From Reyranella sp. (lineage in GTDB: Bacteria; Pseudomonadota; Alphaproteobacteria; Reyranellales; Reyranellaceae), in the NCBI GenBank assembly GCA_004296815.1, contig SCVT01000416.1, positions 1-6,961 on the forward strand: DNA of 6,961 bases. The letters run 5' to 3'. The notes below the pieces were generated by a model. It had not been told where the DNA came from and ran no database searches. It saw only the letters and a program-made list of their open reading frames with translations. Below, piece by piece: positions 1-5,142 of the stretch. Position 1 is the stretch's first letter. Every line of letters starts with the position of its first letter. Made by a program: the position numbers and the translations under genes.

Positions 1-355
1 GGTCGGCGGCAAGGACGAGCCGCTGGTCGTCTCGGTGAACGCACAGGGCGAGGTCTTCCTTGGCGAGACCAAGTACGACGTGGCCGAGCTCGGCGCCAAG
101 CTAAAGGCGGTGCACGAGGAGAAGCCCGACCAGCGCGTATTCATGCGCGGGGACAAGGCGGTCGACTACGGGAAGATGATGGAAGTGATGGGCGTCGTGA
201 TCGAGAGCGGCTTCCGCCAGCTCGGCCTGCTCGGCGAGCAGGCACAGGCACTCGGAAGGGGCATGGGCACGGTTTCGCCGGCCCCGGCGCAGACGCCGGG
301 CCGACAGCCTGCTGCACCGCCGGCCGCGCCCGCGCAGCCGACGCCACGGCGCTAG
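1..355 (+). CDS. tolR: TolR, ExbD/TolR-family proton-channel subunit, 3' part only
   Basis: TolR works with TolQ in the inner membrane as the proton-driven motor that energises TolA. Only the last 117 codons are present (first complete codon at base 2, TAG at 353-355), so the N-terminal membrane helix with its proton-carrying aspartate lies outside the window. What remains is the periplasmic ExbD-like domain: the LVVSVNAQGEVFLG strand region, then RVFMRGDKAVDYGKMMEVMG (about bases 137-196) and the SGFRQLGLL strand, an order typical of TolR. After this the protein carries an extra tail of roughly 35 residues rich in Pro, Ala and Gln (from about base 250), which many TolR proteins lack. The stop is 21 bases before tolA, consistent with one operon. 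ExbD is the alternative, but the tolA-tolB-pal neighbours settle it. Confidence 0.93.
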   Translation, partial: VGGKDEPLVVSVNAQGEVFLGETKYDVAELGAKLKAVHEEKPDQRVFMRGDKAVDYGKMMEVMGVVIESGFRQLGLLGEQAQALGRGMGTVSPAPAQTPGRQPAAPPAAPAQPTPRR

Positions 356-376
356 CGGAAGGAGACGAAGCGAACG

Positions 377-1330
377 ATGTTCGTGCGCCACCCCGCCACC
401 CTGGAGATGCGCACCCCGGCCGTCGTGTCGGGGATGGTGCACGTCTTCGTGCTGGCGGCGGCGGTGCTCAACCTCGATTTCTTCGGCAAGCCGCCGCCGA
501 TGGAACCCGAGCCGGTGATGGTCGAGTTCGAGGCGATCGACAAGAAGGCGGCGGCACCCACGGTCGGCAATCCACCGCCGCAGCCCAAGGACGTGCCGAT
601 CGCCCAGGAGACGACCAAGGCGCCGCCGCCCAAGTCGGCCGAGCCGCCGCCCGCGCCGACACCGCCCAAGCCGGAGGTCGCCGAGGTCAAGCCGCCGACG
701 CCTCCGAAGCCCGAGGAGAAGCCCAAGACCGAGGCGGCGAAGCCGGTCGAGGATCTGGTGGCGATGAAGCCCAAGGAGCCGGAGCCGCCGAAGGTCGAGA
801 AGCCGCCCGAGCCGCCGAAACCCGCGCCGGAGGTCAAGAAGCCGGAGCCACCGAAGCCCACGCCGCCCAAGCCCGCGCCGCCGAAGCAGGACCGGGCCGA
901 TGCCGTGCTCGATGACATTTTGAAGAACAAGCAGTCGCCGACCAAGGTCGCGACACCTGAGCACCAGCCCAAGCCGGTGCAGCAGGTGACGCGCCAGGCG
1001 CCGGCGGCGCCGCAGCTCGCCGCCGTGGTCACGGCGAGCGAGATCGAGGGCGTGCGCCAGAAGATCCGCCCGTGCTGGAACACGCAGGGCGGCTCGCGTG
1101 ACCAGGGCATGATCATCACGCTGGTCGTCGACATGAACCAGAACGGCACGCCGGTCAGCGCCGAGTTCCGCGATCCGGGCCGTTACAATAGCGATCCGGT
1201 CTATCGCGCCGCCGCCGACGCCGCGCGCCGGGCGATCCTCAACCCGCGCTGCCAGCCCTGGCCGTTGTCACAGGAAAAGTTCAACAGCTGGAAACAGATC
1301 ACGTTCAATTTCGATCCACGCGACTACTAA
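377..1330 (+). CDS. tolA: TolA, inner-membrane energy transducer of the Tol-Pal system
   Basis: TolA is anchored in the inner membrane, is energised by TolQR, and spans the periplasm to act on TolB-Pal. The 317-residue product has a short cytoplasmic start and one membrane helix (about residues 14-33) containing S18-x3-H22, the Ser/His pair that TonB and TolA proteins use to couple to the motor. Residues about 37-171 are a Pro/Lys/Glu spacer with many PPKP-type units. Residues 172-185 (DRADAVLDDILKNK) form a short amphipathic segment. The C-terminal globular domain is about 218-317, with C233 (PCW) and C292 (RCQPW) positioned for a disulfide. The E. coli spacer is long, helical and Ala/Lys-rich, so this one looks more like TonB. 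The start is ATG 377, with AAGGAG at 359-364 twelve bases upstream; ATG 407 (residue 11) would cut into the pre-helix segment. A TonB is the alternative, but the C-domain and location favour TolA. Confidence 0.95.
   Translation: MFVRHPATLEMRTPAVVSGMVHVFVLAAAVLNLDFFGKPPPMEPEPVMVEFEAIDKKAAAPTVGNPPPQPKDVPIAQETTKAPPPKSAEPPPAPTPPKPEVAEVKPPTPPKPEEKPKTEAAKPVEDLVAMKPKEPEPPKVEKPPEPPKPAPEVKKPEPPKPTPPKPAPPKQDRADAVLDDILKNKQSPTKVATPEHQPKPVQQVTRQAPAAPQLAAVVTASEIEGVRQKIRPCWNTQGGSRDQGMIITLVVDMNQNGTPVSAEFRDPGRYNSDPVYRAAADAARRAILNPRCQPWPLSQEKFNSWKQITFNFDPRDY
485..889 (+). repeat. Low-complexity proline-rich spacer coding region in tolA
   Basis: This stretch encodes TolA residues about 37-171. Irregular repeats of PPKP, PEPPKP and PPKPAPPK are encoded mostly by CCG, CCC, AAG and GAG. 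By hand count about 42 of the 110 residues 61-170 are proline. The repetition is at the protein level with variable unit length rather than a perfect DNA tandem repeat, but it could still allow slippage or recombination that changes spacer length between strains. It also creates long open frames on the opposite strand. Confidence 0.8.
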
Positions 1331-1363
1331 GGCCCCCTCAGGCTATACAACCATGCCCAAGAC

Positions 1364-1370
1364 AAAGAGG
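1364..1370 (+). promoter_or_regulatory. Shine-Dalgarno site favouring the internal tolB start
   Basis: AAAGAGG lies 6 bases before ATG 1377 and 9 bases before ATG 1380. The first in-frame ATG at 1353 has only a weak AGG (1340-1342) upstream. This is the main reason for placing the tolB start at 1377 rather than 1353. Confidence 0.55.
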
Positions 1371-1376
1371 TTCGAC

Positions 1377-2696
1377 ATGATGCTTCCCCGACGTTTGACG
1401 ATGCTGGGCGGTGTCGCGATCGCCGCTGGTGTCACGAGCCCGGCCCGCGCCCAGCTCACAATCGACATGACGAGGCCGACCTTCGAGCCGGTGCCGATCG
1501 CCATCGTCGACTTCAAGGGCGACGCGGTCGGTGCACAGATGGCCGGCGTCATCCGCAACGACCTGCAGAACTCCGGCCTGTTCCGCGTCATCCCGTCGAG
1601 CGCCTACATCCAGCAGAACGTCGATGCCAGCACGCCGCCGCGTTTTCCCGACTGGCGCAGCATCGGCGCGGCCGGCCTCGTCGTCGGCCAGGTGACCTCG
1701 TCCGGCGGCAACATCAAGGTCGATTTCCGCCTGTGGGACGTCGTCTCGAGCCAGCAGGCGACCGGCCTGTCGTTCAACAGCCAGCCGAGCAACTGGCGGC
1801 GGCTCGCCCACATCATCGCCGACGCGATCTACAAGCGCGTGACGGGCGAGGAGGGCTACTTCGACACGCGCATCGCCTACGTCTCGGAGAGCGGTCCGGG
1901 CAACGCCCGCGTCAAGCGGATCGCGATCATGGACCAGGACGGCGCCAACAACCGCTACATCACCGACGGCCGCACCATTGCGCTCACGCCGCGCTTCTCG
2001 CCGACGCTGCAGGAGATCGTCTACATGGCGTACGGCGAGAACAACACGCCGCCGCGCGTCTACCTGCAGAACGTCGACTCCGGCCGTCGCGAGCTGCTGG
2101 GCAATTTCCCGGGCATGAGCTTCGCGCCGCGCTTCTCGCCGGACGGCACCAAGGTCGTCATGAGCATCTCCGAGAACGGCCGGACCAACATCTACGAGAT
2201 GGACGTGCGCGGCCGCCAGCTCCGCCGCCTCACCAACTCGCCGGCGATCGACACCTCGCCGTGCTTCTCCAACGACGGCACGCAGATCGTCTTCAACTCC
2301 GATCGCGGCGGAACCCAGCAGCTCTACATCATGAGCGCGAGCGGCGGTGGCGAGCGGCGCGTCAGCTTCGGCGAAGGCCGCTACGCCACGCCGGTCTGGT
2401 CGCCGCGCGGTGACTTCATCGCCTTCACCAAGATCTCGTCCGGCGGCTTTGGCATCGGCGTGATGCGGGCCGACGGCAGCGGCGAGCGCATGCTGGCGAG
2501 CGGCTTCCTCGTCGAGGGTCCGACCTGGGCCCCGAACGGCCGCGTCCTCGGCTTCTTCCGCCAGCAGCCCAACTCGGGAGGCCGTGTCGGATCTGTGACC
2601 TTGCACCAGATCGACATCACGGGCCGCTTCGAACGGCAGATTCCCACGCCGACCGATGCCTCGGATCCGGCCTGGTCGCCCTTGATTCCGCAATAG
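1377..2696 (+). CDS. tolB: TolB, periplasmic beta-propeller protein of the Tol-Pal system
   Basis: TolB is a periplasmic protein that binds Pal and TolA and cycles between them as the Tol motor runs. From ATG 1377 the product is 439 residues, close to the usual 420-450. The signal peptide ends at about residue 25 (PARA before QLTID). It contains a PRRLTML stretch whose Arg pair is Tat-like. The N-terminal alpha/beta domain (about 30-140) has the typical IAIVDFKGD strand. The rest is a WD40-like propeller built of PD40 repeats, with signature cores near residues 203 (PRFSPTLQEI), 251 (PRFSPDGTKV), 294 (PCFSNDGTQI), 338 (PVWSPRGDFI), 382 (PTWAPNGRVL) and 430 (DPAWSP). Starts at 1353 (447 residues) and 1380 are possible; the ribosome-binding site supports 1377 or 1380. 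It follows tolA by 46 bases, probably in the same operon. Confidence 0.96.
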   Translation: MMLPRRLTMLGGVAIAAGVTSPARAQLTIDMTRPTFEPVPIAIVDFKGDAVGAQMAGVIRNDLQNSGLFRVIPSSAYIQQNVDASTPPRFPDWRSIGAAGLVVGQVTSSGGNIKVDFRLWDVVSSQQATGLSFNSQPSNWRRLAHIIADAIYKRVTGEEGYFDTRIAYVSESGPGNARVKRIAIMDQDGANNRYITDGRTIALTPRFSPTLQEIVYMAYGENNTPPRVYLQNVDSGRRELLGNFPGMSFAPRFSPDGTKVVMSISENGRTNIYEMDVRGRQLRRLTNSPAIDTSPCFSNDGTQIVFNSDRGGTQQLYIMSASGGGERRVSFGEGRYATPVWSPRGDFIAFTKISSGGFGIGVMRADGSGERMLASGFLVEGPTWAPNGRVLGFFRQQPNSGGRVGSVTLHQIDITGRFERQIPTPTDASDPAWSPLIPQ

Positions 2697-2709
2697 CGGA
2701 ATATATGAT
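2682..2709 (+). promoter_or_regulatory. Candidate housekeeping promoter for pal inside the 3' end of tolB
   Basis: A -35-like TTGATT (2682-2687, four of six consensus bases) and a -10-like TATGAT (2704-2709, five of six) are separated by 16 bases. The -10 sits in the AT-rich patch right after the tolB stop, which stands out in this GC-rich window. Transcription would start near 2716 and lead only into pal. This rests on sequence similarity alone; alphaproteobacterial promoters are loose and chance matches are common. Confidence 0.4.
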
Positions 2710-2717
2710 CTTTCTTG

Positions 2718-2748
2718 TCGACCCGAGCGTACCCCGCGCCCGGGTCGA
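2718..2748 (+). other. Hairpin in the pal leader
   Basis: TCGACCCG (2718-2725) is perfectly complementary to CGGGTCGA (2741-2748), giving an 8-bp stem with a 15-base loop. No T-run follows, so it is not a standard intrinsic terminator. It ends 7 bases before the pal ribosome-binding site (2756-2761). It could protect a processed or newly initiated pal transcript, or affect translation; this is inference. Confidence 0.5.
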
Positions 2749-2755
2749 TTCTGTC

Positions 2756-2761
2756 AGGGAG
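2756..2761 (+). promoter_or_regulatory. Shine-Dalgarno site of pal
   Basis: AGGGAG lies 11 bases before ATG 2773. It overlaps the possible GTG start at 2761, which would leave that GTG without a usable ribosome-binding site. This fixes the start at 2773, which also gives a normal lipoprotein signal. Confidence 0.7.
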
Positions 2762-2772
2762 TGGATCTCACC

Positions 2773-3231
2773 ATGAACATGATCAAGGTTTTCGCAGCCA
2801 TCGCGGCGCTGTTCGTCATGACGGCCTGCAGCAGCAACAACGAGCAGGCGGCTGCAGCGACCACGACCGTGACCCCCGGGTCGGTTGCGGATTTCCGCCA
2901 GAACGTCGGAGATCGGGTGTTCTTCGACACCGACCAGTCCAACATTCGCGATGACGGGCGCCAGACGCTGAGCCGTCAGGCCGAGTGGCTGAAGAAGTAC
3001 ACCAACTACCAGATCACCATCGAGGGCCATTGCGACGAGCGCGGCACGCGCGAGTACAACCTGGCGCTCGGCGAGCGGCGCGCCAACGCGGCCCGCCAGT
3101 ACCTCATCGCGCAGGGCATCCCGGCCGCGCGCATCAAGACCGTCAGCTACGGCAAGGAGCGCCCCGATCCGGTCGGCTCCGACGAGGCTGCCTGGGCCCG
3201 CAACCGCCGGGCCGTGACGGCCCTGCAGTAA
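2773..3231 (+). CDS. pal: Pal, peptidoglycan-associated outer-membrane lipoprotein
   Basis: Pal is a lipid-anchored outer-membrane protein that binds meso-diaminopimelate in peptidoglycan and is handled by TolB. The 152-residue product starts with a lipoprotein signal: Lys5, a hydrophobic run, and MTAC with the lipidated cysteine at C19. Ser at +2 suits outer-membrane sorting; Met at -3 is slightly unusual for a lipobox. A short Ala/Thr-rich linker (about 20-36) leads to an OmpA-like domain (about 45-152). That domain has VFFDTDQSNI (49-58), GHCDERGT (85-92, with the ligand-binding Asp at 88), LGERRA (99-104, with the Arg contacting diaminopimelate), SYGKERP and the terminal NRRAV. Length and motifs match Pal closely. 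It lies 76 bases after tolB and is followed by a strong terminator. Confidence 0.97.
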   Translation: MNMIKVFAAIAALFVMTACSSNNEQAAAATTTVTPGSVADFRQNVGDRVFFDTDQSNIRDDGRQTLSRQAEWLKKYTNYQITIEGHCDERGTREYNLALGERRANAARQYLIAQGIPAARIKTVSYGKERPDPVGSDEAAWARNRRAVTALQ

Positions 3232-3251
3232 GGGCTGAAGCACGATTTCGG

Positions 3252-3286
3252 AGACGCCGGTCGCCTGCGACCGGCGTTTTCGTTTT
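3252..3286 (+). terminator. Rho-independent terminator after pal
   Basis: ACGCCGGTCG (3254-3263) and CGACCGGCGT (3268-3277) form a perfect 10-bp stem around the loop CCTG, extendable by one wobble and one A-T pair (3253-3278, 3252-3279). It is followed by TTTTCGTTTT (3277-3286). The GC-rich stem plus T-tract is a textbook intrinsic terminator on the + strand, 21 bases past the pal stop. It should end most tol-pal transcripts before cpoB. Confidence 0.9.
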
Positions 3287-3312
3287 GAGGCCGGGCGGTC
3301 ATGCCTGAAAAT
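3285..3312 (+). promoter_or_regulatory. Weak candidate promoter for cpoB
   Basis: TTGAGG (3285-3290) and GAAAAT (3307-3312) are separated by 16 bases, each matching four of six consensus positions. A start near 3319 would give a short leader before ATG 3343 and would exclude ATG 3301. Because a strong terminator precedes it, cpoB probably needs its own promoter or readthrough, but this particular match is weak. Confidence 0.2.
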
Positions 3313-3342
3313 GGCCGCGTTTGGTATGAAACTGGCTCGGCC

Positions 3343-4065
3343 ATGAAGACCTTCTCCTCACAGCTCCTCCTTGCGTTTGCGTTCCTCCTGCCGCTGCCTG
3401 CGGCGGCGCAGCGCGTCGATCCCGTCTACATCGAGGACAGGCTGAACCAGCTCCAGCAGTCGCTCACGCTGATGACCGGCCAGATCGAGCAGCTCCAGCA
3501 CCGCAACACGCAACTCCAGCAGCAGATGGAGAAGATGCAGGCCGACTACGAGTTCCGCATCGAGCAGCTCGAGAAGGGCGGTGGTGGTGGGGCACGGCCG
3601 GGCGGCGCACCGCCCTCGCGCCCCCCTGCACAGGCTGCGGCGCCCGGCGCGCCGGCCGGTGCGGCACCCGGGGCAGCAGCCTCGGCCGACCAACTCTACG
3701 ACGATGCGTTCAAGAAGCTGCAGGAGGGCGACTACGCCGGCGCCGAACGCGGGTTCAAGACGTTCGTTCAGCGCAACCCGCAGAACAAGCTGGCGGGCAA
3801 CGCGCAGTACTGGCTGGGCGAGACCTATTACGCCCGCAAGGACTACCAGAACGCGATGACGGCCTTTGCCGAAGGCTACAAGAACTACAAGGCGAGCCAG
3901 AAGGGGCCGGACAATCTGCTGAAGCTCGGCATCACGCTCTCCGCGCTCAACCGCAAGCAGGATGCCTGCGCGATGTTCGCGCGCTTCGCCCAGGACTATC
4001 CGCGGGCCACGGACCTGCAGAAGCGGCGGATCGACCAGGAGCGGCAGAAGAACGGCTGCGGGTGA
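3343..4065 (+). CDS. cpoB: CpoB (YbgF), periplasmic TPR protein coordinating Tol-Pal with cell-wall synthesis
   Basis: CpoB is a periplasmic partner of TolA; in E. coli it links Tol energy state to PBP1B-LpoB peptidoglycan synthesis during constriction. From ATG 3343 the product is 240 residues. The Sec signal peptide is about 1-22, with cleavage after LPAAA. A Gln/Leu-rich coiled coil (about 30-78, the trimerising part in the family) is followed by a Gly/Pro/Ala linker (79-115). Three TPR units lie at about 116-148, 151-186 and 189-222, with YWLGETYYARKDY (156-168) characteristic. C209 and C239 could form a disulfide. ATG 3301 adds 14 residues before the signal peptide, so 3343 is preferred although its ribosome-binding site is poor (GAGG at 3287-3290 suits 3301 instead). 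It overlaps tilS by four bases. Confidence 0.93.
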   Translation: MKTFSSQLLLAFAFLLPLPAAAQRVDPVYIEDRLNQLQQSLTLMTGQIEQLQHRNTQLQQQMEKMQADYEFRIEQLEKGGGGGARPGGAPPSRPPAQAAAPGAPAGAAPGAAASADQLYDDAFKKLQEGDYAGAERGFKTFVQRNPQNKLAGNAQYWLGETYYARKDYQNAMTAFAEGYKNYKASQKGPDNLLKLGITLSALNRKQDACAMFARFAQDYPRATDLQKRRIDQERQKNGCG

Positions 4066-5120
4066 CGACCGCCGAACGCCCCGTCGATGGCGCGACGTTC
4101 GCGCGCCTGATGGCGCCGTTCGATCCTTTCGAGACACGACCCGAGATCGCCGTCGCCGTTTCCGGTGGACGCGATTCGGTCTGCCTGGCGTTGCTGGCGC
4201 ACGAATGGGTCCGCGGGCGTCACGGCAAGCTCATCGCCCTGATCGTCGATCACGGCTTGCGGCCTCAATCGGCAAAAGAGGCCAGCGAGACGGCGCGGAC
4301 GATGCGGGCGCAAGGAGCCGAAAGCGTCGTGCTGCGCTGGACTGAGGCCAAGCGTACCACCGGCCTTCAGGAAGCGGCACGCGAGGCACGCTACCGGCTG
4401 CTGGGTGAAGCCTGCCGCGAGCGCGGCATCCTTCATCTTTTGGTGGCGCACCATGCCGACGACCAGACCGAGACGATCGCGATGCGCGCGGCGCGCGGCA
4501 GTGGGCCCGATGGGCTTGCCGGCATGGCGGCGCTGGTCGAGACGCCGGATGTCCGCTTGCTGCGACCGCTCCTGCCTGTGCCGCGCGAACGACTGACGGC
4601 AACTCTCATCCAGCGCGGCGTTGCCTGGATCGACGATCCGTCGAACCTCGATCAGCGCTTCGAGCGTGCGCGGCTGCGCCGAGTGGGCGTGGCCGCGGTT
4701 CGCCCCGACGATTCGAGGGCCGGCGAGGAAGAGCGGCTCGCGGGCGAGGCTCTCGACGTGCTGGAACTGGATGAGGGTGTCGCGCTGGACCGCAACGCGT
4801 TCATCCGGCTGCGCGTCGGCCTGAGGCGGCGGCTGCTCAGCCGGGTGGTGCAGGGCGTGGGGGGAGGAGACCACCCGCCGCGGCGGGACCGTCTGGAGCG
4901 GGCGCTGGAACGAATGGCGGACCCTGCCGACCGCGGAAAATCGGGCCGGGGGGCCGATTTCACCCTGTCGGGATGCCAATTCGTCCTGCGACAGGCCGGC
5001 GACGGCCGCCGGCTCCTGTGGATTGTCCGGCCCGAAAGTGGCAGGAAAGGGAGGCAGCCCCTGATTCCGGCTGCATTTTTCGCTTGCGACCCAGCGGCCG
5101 CAACCCATCTTGGGAAATAG
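4062..5120 (+). CDS. tilS: TilS, tRNA(Ile)-lysidine synthase
   Basis: This cytoplasmic enzyme uses ATP to attach lysine to C34 of the CAU-anticodon tRNA-Ile2, changing it to read AUA and carry Ile instead of Met. The 352-residue product has the PP-loop SGGRDS at 34-39 (nucleotide binding), VDHGLR at 62-67, AHHADDQTET at 129-138, RGSGPDGLAGM at 145-155 and DDPSN...RARLRR at 191-207, all family landmarks in order. The region after 207 is compact, and the protein is about 80 residues shorter than E. coli TilS, apparently lacking much of the C-terminal domain; shorter forms exist in alphaproteobacteria. The start is GTG 4062, forming GTGA with the cpoB stop. No good ribosome-binding site is seen, suggesting translational coupling. 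No frameshift is visible. Confidence 0.93.
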   Translation: MTTAERPVDGATFARLMAPFDPFETRPEIAVAVSGGRDSVCLALLAHEWVRGRHGKLIALIVDHGLRPQSAKEASETARTMRAQGAESVVLRWTEAKRTTGLQEAAREARYRLLGEACRERGILHLLVAHHADDQTETIAMRAARGSGPDGLAGMAALVETPDVRLLRPLLPVPRERLTATLIQRGVAWIDDPSNLDQRFERARLRRVGVAAVRPDDSRAGEEERLAGEALDVLELDEGVALDRNAFIRLRVGLRRRLLSRVVQGVGGGDHPPRRDRLERALERMADPADRGKSGRGADFTLSGCQFVLRQAGDGRRLLWIVRPESGRKGRQPLIPAAFFACDPAAATHLGK

Positions 5121-5128
5121 CCCTATTT
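5115..5128. repeat. AT-rich palindrome at the tilS/ftsH junction
   Basis: AAATAG (5115-5120) and CTATTT (5123-5128) form a perfect inverted repeat with a CC centre, spanning the tilS stop codon and ending just before the ftsH ribosome-binding site. Its twelve A/T-dominated arm bases contrast with the GC-rich surroundings. With a two-base centre it is a better fit to a dimer-binding DNA site than to a stable RNA hairpin. Function is unknown. Confidence 0.4.
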
Positions 5129-5131
5129 AGC

Positions 5132-5136
5132 GGAAG
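5132..5136 (+). promoter_or_regulatory. Shine-Dalgarno site of ftsH
   Basis: GGAAG lies 6 bases before GTG 5143. It supports the GTG as the ftsH start, since no in-frame ATG lies near the first membrane helix. Confidence 0.6.
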
Positions 5137-5142
5137 CCAAAA

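Noticed and set aside
101..1149. Two long open frames on the minus strand opposite tolR/tolA
   Set aside because: They are shadows of GC-rich coding sequence: the translations are Arg/Leu- or Gly/Ser-rich repeats with no recognisable domain, while the + strand encodes clear TolR and TolA.
1344..1349. TATACA as a -10 element for a tolB promoter
   Set aside because: No acceptable -35 hexamer is found 15-19 bases upstream; tolB is more simply read from the upstream operon.
1338..2693. A minus-strand open frame of about 450 codons opposite tolB
   Set aside because: Composition is Arg/Ala/Asp/Val-rich with no family features, and it mirrors the third-position GC bias of tolB. The + strand shows a signal peptide and PD40 repeats.
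2761..2772. Upstream GTG start for pal, adding four residues
   Set aside because: The GTG overlaps the Shine-Dalgarno sequence that serves ATG 2773, and the added residues would precede an already normal lipoprotein signal.
3301..3342. Upstream ATG start for cpoB
   Set aside because: It would place 14 polar residues before an otherwise standard Sec signal peptide. GAGG at 3287-3290 keeps it possible, but 3343 is more likely.
3996..5108. A minus-strand open frame of about 370 codons opposite cpoB/tilS
   Set aside because: Low-information composition, no motifs, and complete overlap with tilS, whose catalytic motifs are in order.
5109..5128. Heat-shock (RpoH) promoter for ftsH: CTTG at 5109 and CCTATTT at 5122
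   Set aside because: The -10-like sequence is good, but the CTTG is only 9 bases away instead of about 17, and initiation would fall inside the ribosome-binding site.
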